This document shows positions 35,694 to 44,000 of a stretch of 64,000 nt of DNA, one piece after another (position 1 is the first letter of the stretch; each line of letters begins with the position of its first letter). This DNA is from Rufibacter roseolus. GTDB lineage: Bacteria > Bacteroidota > Bacteroidia > Cytophagales > Hymenobacteraceae. The stretch lies in the NCBI RefSeq assembly GCF_017916365.1, contig NZ_JAFMSU010000001.1, positions 1,054,001-1,118,000 of the forward strand. Reading direction: 5' to 3'. The notes beneath the pieces are model-generated. The model was not told where the DNA came from and searched no databases. It saw only the letters and a list, made by a program, of their open reading frames with translations. The position numbers and the translations under genes were made by a program.

Positions 35694-35868
35694 CAGCCTG
35701 ACTAACTGCCATAGAAGAACCATTCATGGGCGGCCTGACTAGCCCCCGTTGGATAAAAAAGCTCAAACGGCCTGACTAGCCTTTTTGGGTATGAGTGTTC
35801 AATACAGCCTGACTAGCTGTTTTTGAAAGATTGAAGAGAGGCGTGACAAAGTCTTTTTAAGACAAAAC
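35691..35868 (+). ncRNA. Tandem array of four CUGACUA-loop stem-loops (3' UTR RNA, new motif)
   Basis: The 7-mer CTGACTA occurs at 35698, 35735, 35772 and 35809, an exact 37-base period. Each copy is the loop of a small hairpin whose stem differs: GCAG/CTGC (unit 1, including the last base of the NYN stop codon), GGC/GCC plus GG/CC (unit 2), GGC/GCC plus AAA/TTT (unit 3), and ACAGC/GCTGT (unit 4). Fixed loop with compensating stems implies selection on RNA structure. The 24 or so bases between units are not conserved. A degenerate fifth unit (GCGTGACAAAG) follows at 35841, then GTCTTTTTAAGAC and a terminator. The likely form is the 3' UTR of the NYN-CSD mRNA or an RNA processed from it. Confidence 0.7.
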
Positions 35869-35886
35869 AACAAAGACAAAAATACT

Positions 35887-35916
35887 AAAGGGGGAGCCGG
35901 ACAGCTCCCCCTTTTT
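35887..35916. terminator. Bidirectional terminator after the hairpin array
   Basis: AAAGGGGGAGC / GCTCCCCCTTT with a 6-base loop and a T-run on the + strand. It ends the NYN-array transcript and can also serve the convergent esterase gene. Confidence 0.8.
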
Positions 35917-35950
35917 CATTGGAAACAGGTACGTTTCCTCGTCGGGTGAT

Positions 35951-35985
35951 GGTTTGGGGCTGATTTCTGAAAACGGGCCTAAAGC
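35951..35985. repeat. P1 dispersed palindrome
   Basis: GGTTTGGGGCTGATTTCTGA then AAACGGGCCTAAAGC; overlaps the stop codon of the esterase-like gene. Confidence 0.65.
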
Positions 35986-37310
35986 GGGTTAAGGGCGGTG
36001 GTCTGGTCTATGAACAGGAAAGCGTCATAGCGGCGGGGCAGGACCGTGGGCACGTAATTGCCTGCCTCCGATGCCGGGTTATACACCACGCCAATAGCCC
36101 TATGGCCGCGCCGCTGGAGCGCTTCGGGGATGTCCTGCAGCTCGCGCATGAGCAGGAGTTTGTCCTCGGCGCTATACCGGTGCAGGATATCTTCCCAGCT
36201 GTTGTTCATGGCGGCCGGCACGTTCATGACCCTGGTAGCGGCACCCCACATAGAAGACGCCACTACCTGCCCCTGGTAAGACCCGAAGCCCACCAAATAC
36301 ACTCCCTGGGCGGCGTGCTGCTCCCGTATCAATTGCCCTATGTTCACCATGCCACTGGTAGCCATGTCTGTGAAGCGTGCATCACCTACGTGCGTGTTAT
36401 GGGCCCAGATAACGATCTTAGCTCCGTTTCCCCTATGGGCTACCAGACGGTTCACGGTCTCCTGCATGTGGCGGTCGCGCACGTTCCAGGAACCTGTGCT
36501 GCTCCGGATCATCTGGGTGTAGTACCGTTCCGCGTTCACGGCTACCAGGGCGTTCTGCTCGGCGTTAAAGGCGGCCTCATGGTTGGCGGGCTGCCTGGAC
36601 CGGTAGGCCTGTACTGCCTCCAGCAGGGCCTGCATTTGCTGCGCACAGGAGGTGCCCTGCGCGGTGGCCTGGGCATACAGTTGCTCATCCCGGTTGTAAG
36701 GCTCCAGGCAGATCTGGGCATTACGGGCCAGTTGGGCAATGGCGGGGTCTGCCGTCTCCATATAAGCGCGTACCTCCTCCAGTGATTCCCACATGCTGTA
36801 GACGTCCATGCCGTAGAAACCCACCTTCTGGTTCTGGGCTAATGATTGGTTGTTTTGCCAGAGCCACTCAGAGAAGGTGGCTACCTCTTGGTTCGCCCAC
36901 ATCCAGGTAGGCCACCGCTGAAAGGCCTGCACTGCCTGCTGTGCGGTGCCGCCCGTCTGTCCCTGGATGTACTGGTTCAAAGAATAGGCGGCCGGCCAAT
37001 CACCCTCCACTGCAATGAGGTTAAATCCCTTCTCCTGAATAAGTCTTTTGGTGATGTTGGCTCGCCAGGTGTAGAATTCAGAGGTACCATGGGAGGCTTC
37101 CCCAATCAATACGTACTGGCTGTTACCTATCTCATTGATCAGGATGTCCAGGTCACCTACGTCCTCCAGCGGGTAAACCCCTTTGGTGAGGAAACCCTGT
37201 TCCTGCTCTATCTGGTCTAGTGTGTCATTGTCTGAGGAGCAGGAGTAGAGCCATCCGCTTAACAGAAAGACCCACACCAGCCGTAATTTTCCCATGTTCA
37301 ATTTCCGCAT
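35979..37310 (-). CDS. Erythromycin esterase family lipoprotein
   Basis: A 443-residue protein of the erythromycin-esterase/EreA-like superfamily. The N-terminus carries a lipoprotein signal (LVWVFLLSGWLYSC, cysteine at 24); the second ATG (37295) is an alternative start. Family motifs are VLIGEASHGTSEFYTWRANI near residue 70 with the histidine proposed as catalytic base, LIAVEGDWPAAYSLNQYI, and IVIWAHNTHVGDAR. True Ere enzymes hydrolyse macrolide lactones in the cytosol; a lipid-anchored member with this sequence more likely has another substrate, so resistance should not be assumed. It stands alone. Confidence 0.85.
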   Translation of the reverse strand: MRKLNMGKLRLVWVFLLSGWLYSCSSDNDTLDQIEQEQGFLTKGVYPLEDVGDLDILINEIGNSQYVLIGEASHGTSEFYTWRANITKRLIQEKGFNLIAVEGDWPAAYSLNQYIQGQTGGTAQQAVQAFQRWPTWMWANQEVATFSEWLWQNNQSLAQNQKVGFYGMDVYSMWESLEEVRAYMETADPAIAQLARNAQICLEPYNRDEQLYAQATAQGTSCAQQMQALLEAVQAYRSRQPANHEAAFNAEQNALVAVNAERYYTQMIRSSTGSWNVRDRHMQETVNRLVAHRGNGAKIVIWAHNTHVGDARFTDMATSGMVNIGQLIREQHAAQGVYLVGFGSYQGQVVASSMWGAATRVMNVPAAMNNSWEDILHRYSAEDKLLLMRELQDIPEALQRRGHRAIGVVYNPASEAGNYVPTVLPRRYDAFLFIDQTTALNPL

Positions 37311-37533
37311 AAGCTAATCTGAGTTTGATTTAGAGGAATGGAATAGTCATAAAAGGTGGACTTAGTGCTATTCCCAGAATATGCTAAACGGAAGGGCAGG
37401 ATCTTGGTGCGTTGAATTTGTACGGGTTTTTAGGGAGGCAAATACCAAAAATAATGAAAGCTACTAGGTGTTAGATGTATTGGTATTGTTAAATTCCTGT
37501 CGCCCGATGGTGCTGAAGGCCGCAGCCTATCCG

Positions 37534-38211
37534 TCAATCTTTGCTGTTGATAGTAGTGTCCTGTACGGATGCATTGGGAGCGGGTAAAAGTTCGGCCAGC
37601 GGCGGAAGCCAATAAGGGGTGCCGTACTTGGGGTTAAGCACCAGTTTGTTGCGCATATTGTCCAGGGGGCTTTCCTCATGCAGACGATGGAGGAGCTGCC
37701 AGGTGGCCGTGGCGTCTGGCAGGGCGCGGTGCCACCTGGTGAGCGGGATGCCATAGGCCTTGCACATATCGGGCAGGCTGCGCGGAGAGGGCTGCCGCAA
37801 ACGACACACCGACAGCGTGTCTATAAACGGATGCTGCACCGGGCCAAGTTTAAGCCGACGGTAAGTGCTGTACAGGAACCCCAAGTCAAAAGGGGCGTTG
37901 TGCGCCACCACCGTGCTGTCGCCGATGAACTCTTTGAGGATGCTGAAGGCGGTGCGCTCGTCCATGGCATTGGCCAGATCTTCCTGTGTGATGCCCGTGA
38001 GTTCCGTGATCTTCCTGAGGAGCTCGCCTTTCAGTTGCACCAGCGTATGGAACCGACCGGTGATCTTGCCGTAGGCGCTTTTCACGGCCGCTATCTCAAT
38101 CACCCGACCTTTGCTCCCGCTTACGCCGGTGGTTTCAAAATCAAGGGCGGTCACGTTGCTGAGGATGGGCGTGAGGTCCGGAAAAAGCGGCAGAAAGGGA
38201 GCGTCAGGCAT
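37534..38211 (-). CDS. DnaQ-like 3'-5' exonuclease (DEDDh)
   Basis: A 225-residue exonuclease of the DNA polymerase III epsilon superfamily. Motif Exo I is TALDFETTGV (D24/E26 region), Exo II is VVAHNAPFDLGFL, and Exo III is HRALPDATATWQLL with the histidine and aspartate of the DEDDh class. The protein is a single exonuclease domain, like proofreading subunits and RNase T-like enzymes. No polymerase gene is adjacent, so it could act in repair or RNA trimming. The C-terminal tail (LLPAPNASVQDTTINSKD) is short and disordered. Confidence 0.88.
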   Translation of the reverse strand: MPDAPFLPLFPDLTPILSNVTALDFETTGVSGSKGRVIEIAAVKSAYGKITGRFHTLVQLKGELLRKITELTGITQEDLANAMDERTAFSILKEFIGDSTVVAHNAPFDLGFLYSTYRRLKLGPVQHPFIDTLSVCRLRQPSPRSLPDMCKAYGIPLTRWHRALPDATATWQLLHRLHEESPLDNMRNKLVLNPKYGTPYWLPPLAELLPAPNASVQDTTINSKD

Positions 38212-38267
38212 GGAAAAAATGAGTAGCTTGTAGCACGTATACGCAAGAACCTTGTTCTGTTTTTATC

Positions 38268-38299
38268 CTTGTTTTCATAAATCAGGCTAAAAACAAAGC
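38268..38299. repeat. P1 dispersed palindrome
   Basis: CTTGTTTTCATAAATCAGGC then TAAAAACAAAGC; between the divergent exonuclease and oxidoreductase genes. Confidence 0.5.
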
Positions 38300-38348
38300 G
38301 CAAACCAAGTTGTTGCAGGAGATACCATAACCCTTAAAAAGAGCAAGC

Positions 38349-39794
38349 GTGAGCACTACTCAATATGACGCAGTGGTAGTTGGTTCTGGTCCTAACGGTT
38401 TGTCTGCGGCCATAGTGCTGCAGCAGGCGGGGCTGGAGGTGCTGTTGATAGAAGGCAAAGACAAGTTGGGCGGCGGTCTGCGGTCCCAGGAACTGACCCT
38501 GTCCGGTTTTGTGCACGATGTGTGCTCGGCCATCCACCCGTTGGCGGCTGGTTCCCCTTTCTTCAAGACGCTGCCGCTGCAGGAGCACGGGCTTGAGTTT
38601 GTGTACCCCGAGGTCTCGGCGGCGCACCCCTTTGACGGAGGAAGGGCCGCGGCGTTGCACCTGTCTTTAGAGGAAACCGCTCAAGCGCTGGGAACAGACC
38701 GGAAATCATATCTCAATCTGATGCAGCCGCTGGTCAAGAGCTGGCCCGCCCTGGCGAAAGATGTGTTAGGCCCGCTGCGCATTCCCAACCACCCCATCGA
38801 CATGGCCGCCTTCGGGCTGAATGCCCTGACTTCTGCCACTTTTCTGGCCAACCGCTTCAAAACCCAGGAGGCCCGAGGCCTGTGGGCGGGTATGGCCGCG
38901 CACTCTATCCAACCTTTGTCTAACCTTACTACCTCGGCCATCGGGTTAGTGCTCATGGCGGTGGGACATTTGCAGGGCTGGCCGGTGCCTAAAGGCGGCT
39001 CGCAACAGATAGCCAACGCGCTGGCTTCTTACTTTGTGAGTCTGGGCGGGAAGATTGAAACCGGAAACTACGTGACCTCTCTAAAGCAACTGCCTTTCCA
39101 TAAAGCCCTGCTGCTGGACGTAACGCCTAAACAACTCCTGGACATCGCCGGTGAGAAACTGTCACCTTTTTACCGAGGCCAACTGCAGCGCTACCGCTAC
39201 GGCATGGGCGTGTTCAAAATAGACTGGGCTTTGGACGGGCCTATCCCGTTCACCGCACCCGAGTGTCGCCAAGCCGGGACCATCCACCTGGGAAATACGC
39301 TGGAAGAGATTGCGACCTCGGAAAGGGAATCTGCGAGCGGGAAGCATCCCGAGAAACCATTTGTGCTCCTGGCCCAGCAAAGTCTCTTTGACCACACCCG
39401 GGCGCCGCAGGGCAAACACACAGCTTGGGCGTACTGCCACGTGCCCAACGGTTCTACCATTGACATGACCGATGCTATTGAACGGCAGGTGGAGCGTTTT
39501 GCGCCCGGTTTTAGAGATTTGATCCTGGCGCGGCACACCATGAACACCGCTCAGATGCAGGCGCATAATCCCAACTACATAGGTGGGGACATCAACGGTG
39601 GCATTATTGACCTGGGGCAGCTGTACACCCGGCCGGTAGTGACCTTGTCTCCGTACCAGACCTCGGCCAAAGGCATTTATATCTGTTCTTCCTCCACGCC
39701 GCCGGGCGGAGGGGTGCACGGCATGTGCGGTTTTCACGCCGCCCGCCGGGCCCTTAAGGATGTGTTCCGCTTACCGGCACCAATTTTATCTTAA
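38349..39794 (+). CDS. FAD-dependent oxidoreductase of the phytoene desaturase/PYROXD2 family
   Basis: A 481-residue flavoprotein. The dinucleotide-binding motif is VVVGSGPNGLSAAIVLQQAG at residues ~9-28, with the second flavin motif LIEGKDKLGGGLRS after it. A C-terminal FAD segment reads ICSSSTPPGGGVHGMCGFHA. Relatives include carotenoid desaturases and PYROXD2; with no carotenoid gene nearby, the substrate is open. Translation starts at GTG 38349; no better ATG lies near. It converges with the helicase gene and shares the hairpin between them. Confidence 0.87.
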   Translation: MSTTQYDAVVVGSGPNGLSAAIVLQQAGLEVLLIEGKDKLGGGLRSQELTLSGFVHDVCSAIHPLAAGSPFFKTLPLQEHGLEFVYPEVSAAHPFDGGRAAALHLSLEETAQALGTDRKSYLNLMQPLVKSWPALAKDVLGPLRIPNHPIDMAAFGLNALTSATFLANRFKTQEARGLWAGMAAHSIQPLSNLTTSAIGLVLMAVGHLQGWPVPKGGSQQIANALASYFVSLGGKIETGNYVTSLKQLPFHKALLLDVTPKQLLDIAGEKLSPFYRGQLQRYRYGMGVFKIDWALDGPIPFTAPECRQAGTIHLGNTLEEIATSERESASGKHPEKPFVLLAQQSLFDHTRAPQGKHTAWAYCHVPNGSTIDMTDAIERQVERFAPGFRDLILARHTMNTAQMQAHNPNYIGGDINGGIIDLGQLYTRPVVTLSPYQTSAKGIYICSSSTPPGGGVHGMCGFHAARRALKDVFRLPAPILS

Positions 39795-39857
39795 AAATAT
39801 TTGCCACAGGATAGGGGTAGCGCCGAATATAGCGGTCTTACTATCTCATGAAGGGAA

Positions 39858-39897
39858 AAAGCTCACCTGAAGCACTTAGTGTGGATGGTGGGCTTTG
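39858..39897. terminator. Bidirectional terminator between oxidoreductase and helicase genes
   Basis: AAAGCTCACC / GGTGGGCTTT (one T:G pair) with an ~18-base loop, an A-run before and T-rich sequence after. Confidence 0.55.
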
Positions 39898-39921
39898 TTC
39901 TTTTCAGGGCGTTATAACTGC

Positions 39922-42690
39922 TCATCGCCATTTGTTTACCTGCTCGGTTTTGTCTTCAAACTCTGAGGCAAGAGAGTGCAGGCGGGCTTTTAGCAATAGC
40001 TTGCGTCCTTCCAGATTACGGGTGAAAACCAGTTCGCAATGTCCTACCAGATTCCTCCACTGATTTTCCAGAAATTCTGCCAGTGTTTTGTTTTTCCCGA
40101 TCACCTCCGGCACGGAATGATAATCTTTCTGCAGCAGAAACTTCATAAAAGAGTTCTTCCGGATGATGACATACCGCGGATTACCCACTGGGCCAATCAT
40201 CTCCCGCAGGGCTTTGATGAAATAAGAGCGCTCAAAGGTGGTGCCGCCATTTAGGTGGCAGTAGATGTTGCCATGTGCGTCTACAGAAGAGACCACGTTG
40301 AGCTTGGCTACCTCCGTCTGTAACACTCCTGCTTTTGCCAATGATTGCAGGAGGGCTTCGCCAATTTGTCTGAAGTCTTCTGAAATATCGCGGTACTTGA
40401 CATATAGCCGAGCTGTGGTATACAGCTGCCTTCCAAAAAAGAGCATGCCAATGACACCTATGAAAGCCAGGTAAAAGAACAGGTCGGTGGTGGTGCGAAT
40501 ATGGCGGGCGGAACGACCTAAACCCTGGAGGGCACCGTTGCCAAACGCCAGGATCATGCTGATCAGCTCTGCCAAGAGATAGGCAATGGTGCGGTTGTAA
40601 AACAGGGATTTAGAAGCCTGGTAACTGCGACGGGTCTCAGGAAATGGAACCTTGATCTCTTCCACCAGGGACAAACCTTTGGCTAGGGCCTGCTGCCAGC
40701 GTTCCTGCAACTGGTGCCGTTGAGTGGCAAAGGCAAGCATCTGATCATTACTGGAATTGATCTGGTCTGCGGTAAGAGAGCCGGTCGGTAAATTAAGCCG
40801 GCCCAGCTCGTTTTCCAGCGTTATTTCCTCTTTGAGAGAGACTCCTACAAAAGACTTAAAGCGGCGGCGCAGCATCTCCATGTCATTTCCGCCTTGGGCG
40901 TCTGTGGCATCCAGACAGGCAAGATGCCAGATATTGCCCGTCTTTGCAGTGTTACCCGCCTGTACTCTAATAGCACGTCCGCGCATTTGGTTGGAAGAAA
41001 CAAAGGAGCCCACCGAGGTAGCCAATACCAACGTGTTGATGCAGGGAGCGTCCCATCCTTCGCCCAGCAAAGATTTGGTGCCAATCAATACCTCAATCTC
41101 ACCGGCCTGAAATACCTGGGTGACTAAATGTACCAGGGCGTGTTTCAGTTGTTCCGTGAATTGGATCTGCAGATAGCTGGCGTCGTAGGCGAGAGGGATG
41201 GCAGCTATGGTAAGAATACCTGCCGTCAAGGCAAACCGCTCAAGGGCAGGGAAGGCAGCCCGCGGCAGAATCACCACGGAGCCCGTCAGGACGGCCAACT
41301 TAATGGTTTTCCCCTGGCTTCTTCGTAACTGCTCAAAGATGGGCAAAGCACCCATTTTGGTCAGGGGCAGCTGGTGCCCGGCCGGATGTAGATATTCTTT
41401 CCTGATGAAGTCTGTGAGCACCACCAGCCTGAGGTTTTTGCCTAACGTCTGGTGTTCAAAAGAAACAATCTGCTCTACACTTTTGAGCTTGCTCAAGCTG
41501 GTGCCCAGGAAAGATTGTATTCTGTGGCTGTGCCTGAAGCTAATCTGCCTTTTCTCCAGCGCACTGTAGCGCTTTAGTTTGTTTTTCAGGTGCTCCTGAT
41601 GCTCCTCAAAACCAAGGAAAGTTGCAGGGGCAAGGAACAGATAAAATTGGAGCACTTCTTCCATCCACTCATAATTGAGCTCCGGAATCTTGAAATCAGG
41701 ATCACCTATGACTTCCAGATGGACCGGTGAGATTTGTCTCCCGATGCCGTTCAGAAAGATGAGCGTGGCCGAGTAACACTTGAGATTGGTGTAGATCCAC
41801 TCAAGCTGTTCTAAGGGCTGCGCGTAACTGGGGTGCTGTTCCAGCGCCTGCGCCAGCGTGGGGTCCTGCTTCAGTTCTTCAAAGAGTTGCAGGATTTTGC
41901 TTCTGAACTCTACAATTTTCTTTGACTCCTCCAGGGTGGGCGTGGAGAGATAGACATAGTCCTGGTGCGGGCACAGGTCCTGCTCCACCACCAGTTCCGG
42001 AACAAAAATCTCCGCGTCAACCGGCCCATTCAGTTCTGTGTACCGTTGCCATTCCAGAGGCGTTACATCATAGGGAGGTGTGGCGGTAAGTCCTACAACC
42101 GTGGGGCGGAGCTTCTTTTTCACCTGAATGAGCGTTTTCCACCATTCATTTTTGAGGTGATGGGCTTCGTCTGCCACAACGGTCTGCACCCCCTGTTGCC
42201 GGAGCAATTTAACGATGTCTTCCAGATTTGCGTTGGAGCGGGCAGCCGCCTTCACCTGAGTCTCTTCTGCTTCTGATGTCTCCTCTGCTTCCTCTGAGAC
42301 AGAAAGATTATTACAGGCCGCGTGCAGGGCTTGGTAGGTGATCACCGTGACAAAGGCCGGCTGCCTGATGTCGCGGGAGATCCAGTCTGGTTTATGAGTT
42401 GTTTTCAGAAAAAGGTCGCAGAAACGCTGAATCCACTGGTTCCGGATGGCCAGCGAGGGGGCCAGAATCAAAGTAGGCTTGTTGAGCCGCAGCATCACTT
42501 CCAGCCCCAGGATTGTTTTCCCTGAACCCGGTGGCGCGATCACATGCAGATGCCCGTTCTCTAGGTGGCTATCCAGTTCATTCAGCACCCGCTCCTGGTA
42601 CTTGCGCCAAGGGTATAAGAACTGAATTCCCGAAGGAAATTCTTTAAGGATGGTTTCTTCTCGCTCCGTAAAACCAAGTATTTCCTCCAT
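39922..42690 (-). CDS. Large SF2 DEAH helicase with predicted membrane segments
   Basis: A 922-residue protein. Residues ~20-600 are a superfamily-2 helicase of the type-III-restriction/ResIII kind: Walker A APPGSGKT at 52-59, DEAH at 174-177, motif III GLTATPP, and motif VI QMRGRAIRVQAG. An insertion of ~200 residues lies between the two RecA folds. After the helicase core come two hydrophobic stretches, LLAELISMILAFGNGALQG and FYLAFIGVIGMLFFGRQL (residues ~700-755), and then a ~170-residue cytosolic tail. There is no nuclease motif that I can see and no methylase or defence partner adjacent. Family members are usually labelled only DEAD/DEAH helicase; a role in defence is possible but unproven. 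Confidence 0.82.
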   Translation of the reverse strand: MEEILGFTEREETILKEFPSGIQFLYPWRKYQERVLNELDSHLENGHLHVIAPPGSGKTILGLEVMLRLNKPTLILAPSLAIRNQWIQRFCDLFLKTTHKPDWISRDIRQPAFVTVITYQALHAACNNLSVSEEAEETSEAEETQVKAAARSNANLEDIVKLLRQQGVQTVVADEAHHLKNEWWKTLIQVKKKLRPTVVGLTATPPYDVTPLEWQRYTELNGPVDAEIFVPELVVEQDLCPHQDYVYLSTPTLEESKKIVEFRSKILQLFEELKQDPTLAQALEQHPSYAQPLEQLEWIYTNLKCYSATLIFLNGIGRQISPVHLEVIGDPDFKIPELNYEWMEEVLQFYLFLAPATFLGFEEHQEHLKNKLKRYSALEKRQISFRHSHRIQSFLGTSLSKLKSVEQIVSFEHQTLGKNLRLVVLTDFIRKEYLHPAGHQLPLTKMGALPIFEQLRRSQGKTIKLAVLTGSVVILPRAAFPALERFALTAGILTIAAIPLAYDASYLQIQFTEQLKHALVHLVTQVFQAGEIEVLIGTKSLLGEGWDAPCINTLVLATSVGSFVSSNQMRGRAIRVQAGNTAKTGNIWHLACLDATDAQGGNDMEMLRRRFKSFVGVSLKEEITLENELGRLNLPTGSLTADQINSSNDQMLAFATQRHQLQERWQQALAKGLSLVEEIKVPFPETRRSYQASKSLFYNRTIAYLLAELISMILAFGNGALQGLGRSARHIRTTTDLFFYLAFIGVIGMLFFGRQLYTTARLYVKYRDISEDFRQIGEALLQSLAKAGVLQTEVAKLNVVSSVDAHGNIYCHLNGGTTFERSYFIKALREMIGPVGNPRYVIIRKNSFMKFLLQKDYHSVPEVIGKNKTLAEFLENQWRNLVGHCELVFTRNLEGRKLLLKARLHSLASEFEDKTEQVNKWR

Positions 42691-42701
42691 AGGTGCCTCT
42701 T

Positions 42702-43628
42702 TTAATATTTCTCCACGCCTTGGGCCGGGCTCCAGTCAGACTTGGGCTCGAAGTGCTGCCATAAAACCTTGGAAACAGCTCTTATCAAAGCATACCCGGC
42801 ATTGTTGTATTCCCAACTCTCGTCTTGCTGGTTTTTGGTGATGATGCAGAACACGTAGTCGCCGTGCGGGGCGTTGACCAGCACCACCTCGGAACGGGAA
42901 CGGTTCACTGCCCCGGATTTTGAGGCTGTGTGCACAAAAGGTGGTATCTGCGAAAGTGCCTCCCCGTCAAAATAAATGCGGCCCAGGTTCCGGTACATGC
43001 GCTCGCTGGCCGCGGGGCTCACGGCTTTTCCGTCTCGGATCATGGTCACTAGCGTAGCCATCTCGCGCGGCGTGGTCTGGCCCCAGCCGTACTTCTCCCA
43101 ATTAGGCCGGCGGCCCGGAGTGCGAGAGTTCATGCGGGTGTAGGTGAAGCCGTTTTTCTCCAGCCAAGCGTTAATGGCTACCCCGCCGCCCGCTAACTGC
43201 TGCAACCACAAACTGCCCGTGTTGTCTGAAGTGGTGATGCTAAGCATCTGGATTTTGCTCAGGGCCACGGTAGAACTATCCTTAAAATTACCCACAATGT
43301 CTTCGCCGGCATAATAGAGGGAGTCGCGGTAGCGGAGTGTGGCTTTAGGATCAATCTCACCGTGCTCTATCTTGTCAAACATGGCCACCATAATAGGCAC
43401 CTTAATCATGCTGGCAGTAGGGAAAAGCGTATCGGCGTTAATGGCCACGGTCTTGCCGGTCTTCAGGTGCCGCACGTAAATACCCACCTCGCCCTGGAAG
43501 TCTTGGGTAAGCGCCTGTAGTTTCTGGGTGAGCTGTTTGTCGGTTTTTTCTTTAGCTGTTTTCTGCCCGGAAACCGGAAAAGTGAAGGAAAACAGGAAAA
43601 GGAGTACGAGGAGTGAAGGGAGGCGCAT
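42702..43628 (-). CDS. Class A beta-lactamase-like serine hydrolase, exported
   Basis: From the ATG at 43628 it has 308 residues (43634 and 43736 are other in-frame starts). The signal peptide is RLPSLLVLLFLFSFTFPVSG. Penicillin-binding motifs are present: TASMIK (SxxK), TTSDNTGS (SDN) and ASKSGAV (KSG). However, the omega loop, normally ExxLN with the deacylating glutamate, reads SRTPGRRPNWEKYGWGQTTP and has no clear E166/N170 pair. It may therefore be a poor or non-lactamase serine hydrolase, for example an amidase or peptidase-type relative. It ends 12 bases from the helicase start on the same strand, so the two could share a transcript. Confidence 0.85.
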   Translation of the reverse strand: MRLPSLLVLLFLFSFTFPVSGQKTAKEKTDKQLTQKLQALTQDFQGEVGIYVRHLKTGKTVAINADTLFPTASMIKVPIMVAMFDKIEHGEIDPKATLRYRDSLYYAGEDIVGNFKDSSTVALSKIQMLSITTSDNTGSLWLQQLAGGGVAINAWLEKNGFTYTRMNSRTPGRRPNWEKYGWGQTTPREMATLVTMIRDGKAVSPAASERMYRNLGRIYFDGEALSQIPPFVHTASKSGAVNRSRSEVVLVNAPHGDYVFCIITKNQQDESWEYNNAGYALIRAVSKVLWQHFEPKSDWSPAQGVEKY

Positions 43629-43700
43629 GGTCATGTGGTTGAAGCCCAAAAGATAGGCAATTCCAGTAAGCCAACCGCTTTTCTGTTCACAGGCTGTTAA

Positions 43701-43738
43701 GCGCTTTGGGGCTATTTTCTGTAAAATGGGCCTCAAAT
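43701..43738. repeat. P1 dispersed palindrome
   Basis: GCGCTTTGGGGCTATTTTCT then GTAAAATGGGCCTCAAAT; upstream of the beta-lactamase-like gene. Confidence 0.65.
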
Positions 43739-43781
43739 GTGTTTTCTTGGTTTAAATTAGTTGAGGGAGGAGAGCTGTAGG

Positions 43782-43899
43782 TGCAGACGCTCGCAGGACC
43801 TCTGGACGCTGCGAGGTCTTTTGAGCAGACGGTATAGCGTAGGCAAACAGAAACTCCCCTCCTGATTCAGGAGGGGTGCCCACAGGGCGGGGTGGTGAA
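43782..43899 (+). repeat. R2 dispersed repeat, copy 2
   Basis: GCAGACGCTCGCAGGACCTC to GGGCGGGGTGGTGAA. Same layout as 9464-9581: a CTCGCAG/CTGCGAG hairpin, a middle spacer, then CCCCTCCTGATTCAGGAGGG, here a better palindrome than in copy 1. It occupies the gap between cdaA and the beta-lactamase-like gene. Confidence 0.7.
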
Positions 43900-44000
43900 A
43901 GGACAATTGCTGGATTACACTCGCGCCAGACGTGCCTGGGGCAGACTAGATGGATAGGGTTTTGCGGGAAAGCAATTAACAATCAACAACCAGCAATCAG

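Noticed and set aside
35691-35868. CRISPR-like array suggested by the exact 37-base period
   Set aside because: Only ~11 bases per unit are conserved, with just four units, no cas genes and stems that vary in a compensating way; it fits RNA hairpins, not repeat-spacer units.
35979-37310. Macrolide-resistance gene
   Set aside because: Family membership alone does not show resistance, and the lipoprotein signal puts it outside the cytosol, unlike known Ere enzymes.
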